64,000 nucleotides of DNA, from NCBI RefSeq assembly GCF_001695855.1, contig NZ_MBSS01000006.1, positions 1 through 64,000 of the forward strand, read 5' to 3'. Of this stretch, positions 26,426-35,137 are shown piece after piece. Each line of letters begins with the position of its first letter. The first letter of the stretch is position 1. The position numbers and the translations under genes are program-made. This DNA comes from Ensifer sp. LC163 (GTDB taxonomy: Bacteria; Pseudomonadota; Alphaproteobacteria; Rhizobiales; Rhizobiaceae). The notes under the pieces are model-generated. The model was not told the origin of the DNA. It was given only the letters and a program-made list of their open reading frames with translations, and searched no databases.

Positions 26426-26881
26426 TCAGCCGACGCGCTTTTCTTCCGGCGCTTCGAGCGGCATCGACTTGTCGGCAGCAAACTCTTCGAGCGTCATGGA
26501 GTCCAATATCGAGGCAACCGCGTCGCGCACGGTGGTCATGGAAACGCGGACCTGACAGGTCTCGGGATCGTTGCAGTCCTCACAGACCTCGTAAGCCGTG
26601 CGGCTGGCACAGCGGATCGGCGCGAGCGGACCATCAAGCGTGCGGATGACATGGCCGATGCGGATTTCCGCGGCCGGACGCGACAGCGAATAGCCGCCGC
26701 CTGGCCCCTTCTTCGAGCGCAGCATGCCGGCATTGCGCAGTTCGAGCAGGATCGTGTCCAGGAATTTTTTCGGAATATTGTTGCGCTGCGCGATCTCGGT
26801 GATGAAAGCCGTCTCTCCCGGCTCCAGTCGAGCAAGGTCGACGAGAGCCTTCAATCCGTACTTTCCCTTCTTCGTCAGCAT
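26426..26881 (-). CDS. Rrf2-family transcriptional regulator with cysteine cluster
   Basis: 151 residues. Winged helix-turn-helix MLTKKGKYGLKALVDLA...ITEIAQRNNIPKKFLD, the Rrf2 wing KKGPGGGYSLSRP, then four cysteines (Cys91, Cys100, Cys103, Cys109) in the loop where IscR-like proteins bind an iron-sulfur cluster. It lacks the RirA N-terminus (RLTKQTNYAVR). Whether it senses iron-sulfur, cysteine or redox state cannot be told. It follows a short gene and a 31-codon ORF on the same strand. Confidence 0.88.
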   Translation of the reverse strand: MLTKKGKYGLKALVDLARLEPGETAFITEIAQRNNIPKKFLDTILLELRNAGMLRSKKGPGGGYSLSRPAAEIRIGHVIRTLDGPLAPIRCASRTAYEVCEDCNDPETCQVRVSMTTVRDAVASILDSMTLEEFAADKSMPLEAPEEKRVG

Positions 26882-27054
26882 TCCGGCAAGCTTTCCCTGC
26901 GGCTCCCTTAAGAACGGGAATCATCCGCGCAAACGCAATCTTGGTTTGGCATAGCACAAGAAACGTGCGGCCAATACACAATTGTGGCGCGGAATCAGCG
27001 CAAAACTGGTCTTTGGATGCGCTCGGAATGCAGAGGGGACGGCCGCGCTTGGCA

Positions 27055-27267
27055 TTATGCCGCGGCCGCACCACCGTGACGTTCGGCAGGCACTGCCTGG
27101 CGCGCGAGCAGATGGCGAATTGCCGCGCGCGCTTCGTCAGCCGACCGGAACCGCTGCGCGTCCAGATCCCAGACATGGTACTTGACTGCCAGGAACTTGA
27201 AACGGCCTTCGTCCGGGACGACGACCCCGACGGCTTCGCCGCCATATTCGATAACCTGCTTGCTCAT
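27055..27267 (-). CDS. Small conserved hypothetical protein
   Basis: 70 residues: an N-terminal beta-rich half (VIEYGGEAVGVVVPDEGRFK, then FLAVKYHVWDLD) and a C-terminal helix (RSADEARAAIRHLLARQAVP). No signal peptide or metal motif. AAGGAG stands twelve bases before the ATG. It lies 173 bases upstream of the Rrf2 gene on the same strand, so it may share its transcript. The function is unknown. Confidence 0.65.
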   Translation of the reverse strand: MSKQVIEYGGEAVGVVVPDEGRFKFLAVKYHVWDLDAQRFRSADEARAAIRHLLARQAVPAERHGGAAAA

Positions 27268-27344
27268 GCAAATAACGCTCCTTCCACACCTGAAGGCGCG
27301 GACATTTCAATTTCGGCAAAGGATGAATTTCGAGAGTTCGAGGA

Positions 27345-27440
27345 TCACATTCGGCAGAGGCGAATGAGACGTTTCTTCACTGTTGCACGACAATGGGAAC
27401 GCGTGCCGAAGAAGGCGGCGGTCGAGACGGTTTCGGACAT
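27345..27440 (-). CDS. 31-residue ORF, possible leader peptide
   Basis: ATG preceded by AAGGAG at six bases, an ideal site, opens a 31-codon frame ending in TGA. The peptide has an Ala/Phe start and a basic tail with two cysteines (HCRATVKKRLIRLCRM). The next gene begins 77 bases downstream. A perfect 8-bp-stem hairpin stands just upstream. Size, position and signals suit a leader or regulatory peptide, but only the ORF and its ribosome site are directly visible. Confidence 0.4.
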   Translation of the reverse strand: MSETVSTAAFFGTRSHCRATVKKRLIRLCRM

Positions 27441-27460
27441 GTCACACTCCTTTGGCTTGG

Positions 27461-27480
27461 TCCGGCATCGCAATGCCGGA
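27461..27480 (-). promoter_or_regulatory. Hairpin upstream of the 31-codon ORF
   Basis: TCCGGCAT-cgca-ATGCCGGA, an 8-bp perfect stem with a four-base loop, ends 20 bases before the ATG of the small ORF on the minus strand. No T-run follows, so it is not a simple terminator. Confidence 0.45.
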
Positions 27481-27726
27481 GCGGTTCATGAACAACCGTG
27501 AGGCGGACTCGTCCGCGTCACAGGGCTGCAAACTAGAATAATCTACCAATTCCGTCAAATAAAAAGATGATGATGCGAAAAATATTTCTCCACCCATCAA
27601 ATTTTAGGGGGTTCGGATACAAAATCCGTTCTCCCGATCCGAAACCGGAGGCCCTCACTATCTAGGAAGCGAAGAATCAACCTGCAAGGTCCGGGTGAGA
27701 TAAAGCCAGCACTTTCGGACAAAAAA

Positions 27727-27750
27727 GGGGCGGCCCACCGGACCGCCCCT
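27727..27750 (-). terminator. Intrinsic terminator for the secDF transcript
   Basis: On the minus strand AGGGGCGGTCC-ggt-GGGCCGCCCCT is followed by a T-run (AAAAAA at 27721-27726 on the plus strand). It lies about 134 bases past the secDF stop. Confidence 0.85.
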
Positions 27751-27767
27751 TCACGTTTTGTATCCTT

Positions 27768-27815
27768 AGAACGGGATGAGGAAAAATGTGTGCGGTTTTC
27801 CTAATCCCGCTCTAA
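27768..27815. repeat. Rhizobial intergenic palindrome
   Basis: An imperfect inverted repeat, AGAACGGGATGAGGAAAA on one side and TTTTCCTAATCCCGCTCT on the other, around GTGTGCGG. This design recurs in rhizobial intergenic regions. The element is separate from the terminator beside it. Confidence 0.55.
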
Positions 27816-27838
27816 CCTGGAAGAACCGATCACGTTTG

Positions 27839-27867
27839 TAATTCCGGGTCGATTCGACCCGGAATTA
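27839..27867. repeat. Perfect palindrome just after secDF
   Basis: TAATTCCGGGTCGA is mirrored by TCGACCCGGAATTA around one base. It starts 17 bases beyond the secDF stop. A strong mRNA 3' hairpin is likely. There is no T-run, so it may stabilise the transcript rather than end it. Confidence 0.55.
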
Positions 27868-27883
27868 TCGAGATCTGCCCGGA

Positions 27884-30418
27884 TCAGGCAGCGGGCGCGC
27901 CCGGCTGCGTGGTCCCGGTGCGGGTCGCTTCGCGATCCTTCCACCAGCGATTGAGGAACAGGAGGATCGGGCCGCCGATGTAGATCGACGACGTCGTCGC
28001 GACGATAACGCCGAAGATCATCGGCCAGGCGAAGCTCTTGACCGCATCCCCGCCCCAGATCGCCATGGGCACCAGCGACAGCGCGGTGGCCATCGAGGTG
28101 AAGATGCATCGCGCGATCACCTGGTTGATGCTCATGTCGATGAGCTCGGAGAACGGCATCGACTTGTACTTGCGCAGGTTCTCGCGCATGCGGTCGTAGA
28201 CCACGACCTTGTCGTTGACGGAGTAACCGATCATCGTCAGCAACGCGGCGATGGCCGTCAGGTTGAAGTCGATGCCGGTAAGCGCGAAGAAGCCGATCGT
28301 CTTGGTGATGTCGAGCAGCAAGACCGCGATCGCGCCGACGGCGAAGTGCCATTCGAAGCGGAACCAGATGTAGAGCAGGATAGCCACCATGGCGAGGCCG
28401 ACAGCGAGGAAGCCGGAACGCGCCAGTTCCGTGCTGATCGTCGGGCCGACCACTTCCGTCCGCTCGAAGGTCACATCAGGAATGGTCTGAACGGCCGCAT
28501 CCTTGATCTTGTTCAGAGCAACCGTCTGCTCCTGCTCACCGCCTGGCTGGCGCTGAACGCGGATAAGGACCGACTTGTCCTGGCCAAATTCCTGCAGGGC
28601 CACTTCACCGATGTTGAGGGCCTCCAGGCCATGGCGCAGCGCCGGCAGGTCGAGCGTCTGCTTGGACGTCGCCTCCACCTGGATACCGCCGACGAAGTCG
28701 ATGCCGTAGTTGAGGCCGGGCGTGAAGAACAGCACGACCGAGCTGATCGACAGGAAGGCGGACATGCCGATGGCAACGAAACGGCCCTTCATGAAGGAGA
28801 AGGACGGCAGATGCGGAACGCGTCCGAACAGCGAGGGAATCTCGAGCTTCTTCATCTTCCGGCGGATGACGACTTCACGCATCATCAGGCGCACGACGGT
28901 AACCGACGTGAACATCGAGATGACGATGCCGAGCATCATGGTCACCGCGAAGCCCTTGACCGGTCCGGAGCCGAACGCAAACAGGAGCACCGTGCCGGAA
29001 AGCGTGGTGACGTTGGAGTCGATGATCGTCGCATAGGCCTTGTTGAAGCCGATATCCAGCGCCTTCATGGCGCCGGCACCGCCCTCGGTTTCTTCTCGAA
29101 TACGGGCATTGATCAGAATGTTGGCATCCACCGCCATGCCGATGCCAAGGATGATACCGGCGATGCCGGGAAGCGTGAGCGTCGAGCCGAGCATCGCCAG
29201 CACGCCGATCGTCAGGATCGTGTGCAGCACGAGGCCGACATTGGCGATCATGCCCCATGCGCCGTAGAGCACGACCATGAGGGCAACAACGAGGCCGAAG
29301 CCGGCAAGGCCGGTGAAGATGCCCATGCGGATGGAATCGCTGCCGAGGTTCGGACCAACGGAGCGCTCTTCGATGACGGTCAGAGGCGCGGGCAGAGCGC
29401 CCGAGCGCAGCAGCGCCGAAAGAACGGTTGCTTCCTGCGCGGTGAAATTGCCGCTGATCTGGCCGTTGCCGCCGATGATCGGTTCGCGGATGACGGGCGC
29501 GGTCAGGACCTTGCCGTCGAGCACGATGGCGAAGGGTCGGCCGACATTGTCGCGGGTGATTTCGGCGAACTGCCGGGCGCCGAGCGAATCGAAGGTGAAC
29601 GAGACGATCGGCTCGTTGGTGCGCTGATCGAAGCCGGCCTTGGCATCGGCCAGACGCTCGCCGGAGATGGCGACGCGGCTTTCGACCGGATACGTGGCAC
29701 CGTCGTTGGCGCCGGGCAGGATATCGACGCCACGGGGTGCCGGCTGCGTTACGTCCACCGTCTGATCGAGCATGTGGAAGCTCATCTGGGCGGTCGAGCC
29801 AAGGAGCTGGCGCAGCCCCGTCGGATCCTGCAGACCCGGAAGCTGAACGAGAATGCGGTTGGAACCGACGCGCTGGATCAACGGCTCGGCCACGCCGACC
29901 GTGTCGACGCGGCGACGGATGATCTCGAGGCTCTGCTCCACCGCCTTGGTCATGCGGTCGTTGAGGCCGGCCTCGGTCATCGCCAGGCTAATGTTGCCGC
30001 CATTCTCGGTGACTTCGACATCCGAGGCCGAACCGCCGAAACCGAGCGTACCGACGGGTGCTGCAAGCTCCTTGAGCTTCGGCAGTGCCTTTTCAAGGTC
30101 GGCCGGATCGTCGATCTTGACGGTGACGGTGTCGCCGCTGATGCGCGCCGACGAAGCGGGAATGCGCTCGCCGCGCAGCGCCCTGCGCGTATCGTCGAGC
30201 AGGGTTTCAAGCCGTGCCTTGCGCAGGCCGGCGGCGTCGACTTCGAGCACGAGGTGAGAGCCGCCCTTGAGGTCGAGACCGAGGGTGACGGGCTTCACCG
30301 GGAGCCAGGCGCCGAATTGCTCGCGTTGTGCGGGCGAGAGAACGTTTGGCAGCGCCGCTATGCATCCGAAGATGATCACGACGACATAGGCGAAAATCGC
30401 CCATTTGGATGTACGCAT
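27884..30418 (-). CDS. secDF: Protein translocase fused SecD-SecF
   Basis: 844 residues holding SecD (about 1-510) and SecF (about 530-830) in one chain. SecD shows LGLDLKGGSHLVLEVD, the P1 head, and the GIAGIILGIGMAVDANILIN motif in its membrane part. SecF shows GIDFVGG, and GYSVNDKVVVYDRMRENLRK. Twelve membrane spans are expected. SecDF pulls secreted proteins from the SecYEG channel using the proton gradient. A single-chain form is usual in Rhizobiales, and a second secD/secF set may exist elsewhere. Confidence 0.97.
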   Translation of the reverse strand: MRTSKWAIFAYVVVIIFGCIAALPNVLSPAQREQFGAWLPVKPVTLGLDLKGGSHLVLEVDAAGLRKARLETLLDDTRRALRGERIPASSARISGDTVTVKIDDPADLEKALPKLKELAAPVGTLGFGGSASDVEVTENGGNISLAMTEAGLNDRMTKAVEQSLEIIRRRVDTVGVAEPLIQRVGSNRILVQLPGLQDPTGLRQLLGSTAQMSFHMLDQTVDVTQPAPRGVDILPGANDGATYPVESRVAISGERLADAKAGFDQRTNEPIVSFTFDSLGARQFAEITRDNVGRPFAIVLDGKVLTAPVIREPIIGGNGQISGNFTAQEATVLSALLRSGALPAPLTVIEERSVGPNLGSDSIRMGIFTGLAGFGLVVALMVVLYGAWGMIANVGLVLHTILTIGVLAMLGSTLTLPGIAGIILGIGMAVDANILINARIREETEGGAGAMKALDIGFNKAYATIIDSNVTTLSGTVLLFAFGSGPVKGFAVTMMLGIVISMFTSVTVVRLMMREVVIRRKMKKLEIPSLFGRVPHLPSFSFMKGRFVAIGMSAFLSISSVVLFFTPGLNYGIDFVGGIQVEATSKQTLDLPALRHGLEALNIGEVALQEFGQDKSVLIRVQRQPGGEQEQTVALNKIKDAAVQTIPDVTFERTEVVGPTISTELARSGFLAVGLAMVAILLYIWFRFEWHFAVGAIAVLLLDITKTIGFFALTGIDFNLTAIAALLTMIGYSVNDKVVVYDRMRENLRKYKSMPFSELIDMSINQVIARCIFTSMATALSLVPMAIWGGDAVKSFAWPMIFGVIVATTSSIYIGGPILLFLNRWWKDREATRTGTTQPGAPAA

Positions 30419-30530
30419 GTTGTGGTTCCAAGAGAGCCTGCGCGAGCGCCAAGCGCGTCGTCAGGACTTTGTTTCATCAGGGGCATGAACACGATCGCAG
30501 CGATCATCACGCCCGAATATCGGCAATCGC

Positions 30531-30944
30531 TCAGGCGCGCGGAGGCGCGCGGATTTGCAGGCCGCGGTTTGACAAACCAGAAGCGAAACGGACGTGGCCG
30601 AAAGCGAGATCCTGGCCGGATGGCTCGAAGGGAAGCGCCAGGCCCGACGCAAGCAGCACCGGCGTCGAGCCGTCACCGGTTACGGATTTGCCATCCTTGC
30701 GTTCGGCGGTGAAGCGCAGATCCGAAACCGGCGTGGCGCGCGATATCTGGCGCGCGGCGGGGTGATCCGAAGGAGCGGTATCGGGCGAAGAGAAATTGCC
30801 CGCCTGCTGTTCGGCCGAAAGGCGCGAGGAAAAGCCCTGCCCGACGACGATCAGCTGCATGGCGAGCGAGGCACAGAACAGCCACAGCACGGCGAATAGC
30901 CGGCCGGCAAACCTGCCTCTGTTGCCACCACACACTGGGTCCAT
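30531..30944 (-). CDS. Hypothetical single-span membrane protein
   Basis: 137 residues from MDPVCGGNRG: a basic start, one membrane span (LFAVLWLFCASLAMQLIVVG), and a low-complexity extracytoplasmic remainder. A TTG 45 bases upstream is an alternative start. It lies upstream of secDF on the same strand. The span and composition look real, but there is no recognised domain and the C-terminus (IRAPPRA) is unremarkable. Confidence 0.45.
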   Translation of the reverse strand: MDPVCGGNRGRFAGRLFAVLWLFCASLAMQLIVVGQGFSSRLSAEQQAGNFSSPDTAPSDHPAARQISRATPVSDLRFTAERKDGKSVTGDGSTPVLLASGLALPFEPSGQDLAFGHVRFASGLSNRGLQIRAPPRA

Positions 30945-31164
30945 TCGGGACGCCGCCCCTTCCTCGGCGCTTGGCGCCTGAAAGTTCAATTCAGCCGGAA
31001 TGCAGCAAATCTAGCCGAAGAACATGGCCGGAATCGAGCACGAGGCGCTCTTAACACCATTGCGGGCGCGAAATGTCAAATCTTGAGGCCATGTACCTGT
31101 ATCGTGCCGGGATCATCATAGAAATCAATCATGTAAATAGAGGCGCGTTCCCCGGCATTCCCCG

Positions 31165-31175
31165 GACGTTCCCCA
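31165..31175. repeat. Candidate attL of the mini-prophage
   Basis: GACGTTCCCCA occurs here and again at 36474-36484. This copy abuts the 3' end of the integrase remnant, and TTCCCC motifs repeat three times at 10-11-base spacing just before it (31148-31174), like integrase arm sites. The two copies are 5309 bases apart and enclose all the phage-like genes. Confidence 0.5.
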
Positions 31176-31176
31176 T

Positions 31177-31596
31177 CTATGTTTGCGGAACGTTCTTTTG
31201 GTCACGATGGGCAACCCGCAACTCGGCGACCTGCCTTGTTTTCCCGAGCGTTTTTCTGTTGTACCGCTGCGTCGTCTGGGCGTTCTTGTGGTTGGCGTGA
31301 TGACGCAGATGTTCGAGATCCGCGCCCGCATCTGAGCCCTCGGTCACGCCATCTGCACGGCTATCGCGATTCCAGACATCAACAGGAACACCCACTTCGT
31401 TTGCGATATCCCGCCACTTCTTTTGAAAATGGCGTAGACGGTACGGCACGCCGGTAGTCTCGCACTTAATCATCGGTCCGACCCGGTTTTCAGCGGGAAC
31501 CCTGTCGATGATCTCTCGAAGGAAGGGGTAGGCCATTGTGTCGTGTTGAGCAACGACATCATCGACTTTGCTCGTCGTCTTTATGAGACGCTGCAC
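31177..31596 (-). pseudogene. Tyrosine recombinase (phage integrase), C-terminal remnant
   Basis: About 139 residues that match only the last third of phage integrases: a box VWNRDSR in place of HxxR, then DAGADLEHLRHHANHKNAQT and QRYNR carrying the nucleophile Tyr. The N-terminal arm- and core-binding domains are absent; the frame begins with a GTG inside an inverted repeat without a ribosome site. It reads toward the left junction and stops beside the candidate attL. It is probably inactive alone. Confidence 0.75.
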
Positions 31597-31657
31597 TTTG
31601 TAGTCAATTTGCCGTTGCCATCAATGACTACAAAGTGTAATTAGCTACATTGTGTAA
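31594..31657. promoter_or_regulatory. Operator-like array before the Arc-type gene
   Basis: CACTTTGTAGTCA (31594-31606) is a perfect inverted copy of TGACTACAAAGTG (31625-31637). The second arm runs into TACAAAGTGTAA (31629-31640), which repeats directly as TACATTGTGTAA (31646-31657), 17 bases on. The array lies between the integrase remnant and a ribbon-helix-helix gene and ends 26 bases before that gene's likely GTG start, so autoregulation is plausible. Confidence 0.5.
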
Positions 31658-31683
31658 CTATGATTGCTAAAAGGGGAACGCCG

Positions 31684-31866
31684 GTGAAACAGAAGAAACC
31701 TCCGTTCGGTCTTCGCATGCCTGACGACGTGAAGGATTGGGTGGAGCGTCAGGCGAAGGCCAACATGCGCTCACAGAATTCGGAAATCGTGGTTGCATTG
31801 AAAGAGAAAATGGAACGCCTGGCCGACAAAACGATTTCTGAAAAAGGGCCAGCGAAGCGCGCCTGA
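31684..31866 (+). CDS. Arc-family ribbon-helix-helix DNA-binding protein
   Basis: 60 residues from a GTG with AAGGGG upstream: a short beta strand KPPFGLRMP, then helices DDVKDWVERQAKANMRSQNS and EIVVALKEKMERL, the Arc/MetJ pattern (Pfam Arc-like). Such phage proteins repress early genes as dimers bound to tandem half-sites, and a matching array lies just upstream. An in-frame ATG at 31660 would add eight residues but lies next to the operator array. Confidence 0.75.
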   Translation: MKQKKPPFGLRMPDDVKDWVERQAKANMRSQNSEIVVALKEKMERLADKTISEKGPAKRA

Positions 31867-31987
31867 AACAGGGACGCGATCAACCCACTGAGGAACCCAG
31901 GAATTGCATGATGATCCTCTTTTTGTATCAAGTAGACGAGGATATGCGGCCGCGCTTTAGGCTTTAGCGGCCGACGTACAATCGGAA

Positions 31988-32284
31988 ATGCAGCATGTTG
32001 AAATGCCTTTCCGAACCTATGAGGAGGCGCGGCGTGAAGTCGAAACCGCCTCGAGTGGCATGGAGAGCCCGTCACGGGATGACGAGTGTCGATGGGAGGC
32101 GGCGACAAGCCGAGAGACCGAAGCCCTCTTTGCTCTTCTCTCCTATCAGGACAAGAGCCTCAACGCCTTCAAGATCCGGTCCGACTGTATTCAAATGATC
32201 CTGCAGCACGACAAGCTGCAGCGCGACCTAGGCGACGATCGCGACGCTTTTTCGGTGTTCGTGAACTCGGTTGCACGCTTCTAA
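31988..32284 (+). CDS. Hypothetical phage-region protein
   Basis: 98 residues, charged and helical, with no recognised domain. Composition is natural in this frame, unlike the Arg/Pro-rich alternatives on the same bases. The start is uncertain (ATG at 31988 or 32003; weak ribosome sites). It lies between the Arc-like gene and the tail fibre. Confidence 0.45.
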   Translation: MQHVEMPFRTYEEARREVETASSGMESPSRDDECRWEAATSRETEALFALLSYQDKSLNAFKIRSDCIQMILQHDKLQRDLGDDRDAFSVFVNSVARF

Positions 32285-32329
32285 CCCTGTGCTTTGCAGG
32301 GGTTCTCGGGCGCGGGCATCCTCGCGCCC

Positions 32330-34196
32330 ATGTCTATCACCTCGCCCGACGATCGCCTCTCCCAATACAATCCCGTCGTCCCTACGACGGAGTTCCCCGC
32401 GAATTTTCCGGTCTTCGACAACGACGATATCAAGGTTTTCGTCGATGGCGAGGAACGCGACGATTTTGCAGTCTCCGGGACGTATACAGACGGTGTTTCA
32501 ATCGACGCAAAGGCAGTGTTTGCTGTAGGGGTCACGGGGCAGGTCTATGTCGTTGGCTATCGACTGCCGCGCCGGACAAACCTTTTTCATAACGGCGGTC
32601 CACTCCCGATCCGAGATCAAAACCTTGCCTTGAGCACGGTGGAATCCGAGGTGCAGGAGTTGAGCCGAGAAGCGCGGCAGGCGCACCGGGCACCTTACGG
32701 CGAAGAGGGTATTGTTCTCAGCGGGCAAGAAATCCTGAACGCGAAGGAATATGCCGAACGGGCGGAAAATGCTTCCGAGGAAGCCACCCAGCTTGCAACA
32801 CCTGCCGACGGAACGGTTTCACAGATCAAGCTATCCGCTGAACTCAAGGCTTCTATGCCGCTTGCCGTCAACCTGTTCGGCATTGGTGACACCTTCTGGG
32901 ATAGCCGTTTCGATAAGGCAATCGACGCCGCCGCAGCGCTATCCAATGGCGCGGATATCTATATTCCTCCGGGGGAATATACGCTCACACAGCGTGAAAT
33001 TCCGGCAAACGTGCGCCTGATCCTTGATGGGGGGCCGTCATCAAGCCACGCGCCTCTACCCCGAGCCTTTTCAAGATTACAGGCGGGCTCTCCGGAATCA
33101 TTGGCGGTCGCTTTCAGAATGTCAGCGGCTTCGCGACGCGGGCCATCATGATCGACAAGCCCGATGATGACACGCGCGTTACGGTGGAAGGTGCCTATTT
33201 CGGCTCGTTCACCGAAGCGATCCGAAGCGATGGCGGTGACTGCCTGTTCATCAATCACAATCGCGCCGTTTCGAACGATGTCTTTCTGAACGTGACGGAA
33301 GACGGCCGAAATTCAGAGATGAACAGTAACGACGTGCTCGGCGGAAGCGGGTTTCACTTCAGCAAAACGTCAACGTTCGAGGCCGAGGGCGTTCTGATCT
33401 TCGGCAACAAGGTCAGACCATCTTTCTCGGGAACCTACTGCGTGCAACTCGAATGCGGCCTGGACATCACGATCGAGGCCAACTGCTTTGACCAGATCAC
33501 GACGGGGCCTGGCATCTTCATTGACGGCCAGGTCAAATACGTTAGAGAAATCGTCATAGCCGAGAACTGGATCGGGCGGGCATCAGGCGCCGCCGGTGCT
33601 GACTACGGTCTTTTCGGTGTTGGTCAGATCCGCTCTATAACGTCCTCGATGAACAAATACGTCGGCTTCCGGCAGGCAGCTATCAATATGAATGGCTTGG
33701 CCGGCGGGACGCTCATTGGGTTTGTCTCTTCCAAAGACAGGTTCCACCATCCAGATCCGAGCGTGAGAGACATTCAGCTCACATGTGCGGAAGCGGTATG
33801 GATCGACGGCGCAGATTTCGCCGGTACCGCGGCTATCGTCGAAAACACCGGCGTCGATGGGACCGTAACGAACTGTGATTTTTCGAAGGTTTCAAACCTG
33901 ACTACGGGAATTCTGACGGCAGGGCTTCGTTATGGCGGGCAGAGGAAGGGAATGACCCTCCTGAACAAGGGAACAACGTCTATCCCGTCAACGGGAACGC
34001 CGACACCTGTTGTCACCCATGGTTTGACCTACACTCCCAGCGCTGCCGACATCAACATCGTCTGCACGAACAATCCGACAGATGATCCAGCCCGCTTCGT
34101 ATCTCGAACATAACCGCTACCGAGTTCACGATAGCGCCCCGCGCCGCGCCAAACTCTACGCTGAATATTTCGTGGAAAGCAGATATTCGCCGTTAA
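32330..34196 (+). pseudogene. T7-type tail fibre with pectate-lyase-like body, two frameshifts
   Basis: Frame 1 (32330-33034) opens MSITSPDDRLSQYNPVVP and matches the T7 gp17-type tail-fibre N-terminus (particle-binding), then a coiled linker and the start of a right-handed beta-helix (IYIPPGEYTLTQREIPANVR). At a G6 run (33029-33034) the reading must move back one base to continue into the rest of the helix (GAVIKPRAS..., up to 34092). A second one-base step at about 34093-34095 restores the natural end (LRISNITATEFTI...ISWKADIRR, stop 34194-34196). The restored protein would be about 620 residues. Both lesions equal one missing base. Confidence 0.75.
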
Positions 34197-34987
34197 GCGA
34201 TCTTCCTGAGAACAAGCTGGATTTCGTTCTCAATGCCGGTTTCAAACTCGATCTTTGCAACGCCCTTAATCGCACGGCTCACATGATCGTTGAAGGTGTC
34301 TCGGGTCCAGCAGTGGACGTGGGTATCCATCCGCTTCTCAAGAAGCATTTGAGCTTCGTTCTCCTGCTGATCATCTGGAATCGCAGGCGCGAAAATGGGG
34401 TGAACCAACTTCACGTGATCCCGGTATGCCTCGATCAGAGACGGCTCGCCGCCAGTGCGCAGATCCTCGACGAGATGTTCGTAGGTTGTCGCGGTGCGGT
34501 TTCTGTCGAAGGTGTATCGCATATCAGGGGCGGCGATCACGTAGACGCCGCCTTTCTTGATGCGCTTCAGCCCCTCCAAAATTGATCCTAGAGGATTGCA
34601 AAGGTGCTCGATCACATGCGCCGAGATGATAAAATCAACACTTTCGTAGGCAACGCCCTTGAAAGTTTCAGCGTCGATTGGGTGCCCGTCCACAACCTCA
34701 TCGTTGCCGAAGTGGTTTCGGAGTTCCGATGAATCCCTTATGTCGCCATAAGAGACCTTGACCCCTGGCCCCACAGGGAACGGTCGATCCCCGCCGCCGA
34801 CTTCGATGCCGGTACCGGTGATGAACACGTCAGAGACAATCTCGCGAGCGCCATTTACCCGATGAAACCCGATCTGCTCCTGCATGAGGCGGCGCTGACG
34901 GTGAAGGGCTGCTACCGTCTCGACGAGCACCTGATGCGGTTTGGGTTCCCAGAAAGCGTCTGTTTCCGCTTCAAATAGTGCGCTCAT
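34193..34987 (-). CDS. Class I SAM-dependent methyltransferase (phage cargo)
   Basis: 264 residues. Motif I is FITGTGIEVGGGDRPF, with DFIISAHVIEHLCNPL typical of Methyltransf_11-like folds. It is the only intact-looking gene in the prophage remnant that runs against the tail and lysis genes. Its stop overlaps the restored tail-fibre stop by three bases, so the two converge neatly. ATG 34987 has GAGGGA upstream. It is probably a moron gene acting on a surface sugar or small molecule; the substrate is unknown. Confidence 0.75.
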   Translation of the reverse strand: MSALFEAETDAFWEPKPHQVLVETVAALHRQRRLMQEQIGFHRVNGAREIVSDVFITGTGIEVGGGDRPFPVGPGVKVSYGDIRDSSELRNHFGNDEVVDGHPIDAETFKGVAYESVDFIISAHVIEHLCNPLGSILEGLKRIKKGGVYVIAAPDMRYTFDRNRTATTYEHLVEDLRTGGEPSLIEAYRDHVKLVHPIFAPAIPDDQQENEAQMLLEKRMDTHVHCWTRDTFNDHVSRAIKGVAKIEFETGIENEIQLVLRKIA

Positions 34988-35137
34988 CAGCAATTCCCTC
35001 AATTCTCCTCGGCGGATTATAGCTCACACAATGCAGAATTGTGTCAACCCCTGAGACTATGGGGATTTGAGTGTGCTTTGCACCCCACCTTCTCAACGCC
35101 GATTATCCCGCTCGAACACACGACGGGAGCGATCACG

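Noticed and set aside
28346-30712. 788-residue plus-strand frame opposite secDF
   Set aside because: His/Arg/Asp-rich composition without any motif; it mirrors the third-position GC of secDF.
31073-31300. 75-residue plus-strand frame across the left phage junction
   Set aside because: It lies opposite the integrase remnant and crosses the attachment site; no ribosome site or domain.
33029-33034. Programmed -1 frameshift as the sole explanation of the tail fibre break
   Set aside because: A second break of the same sign near 34094 lacks a slippery run, so decay or read error is more economical; kept only as an option to test.
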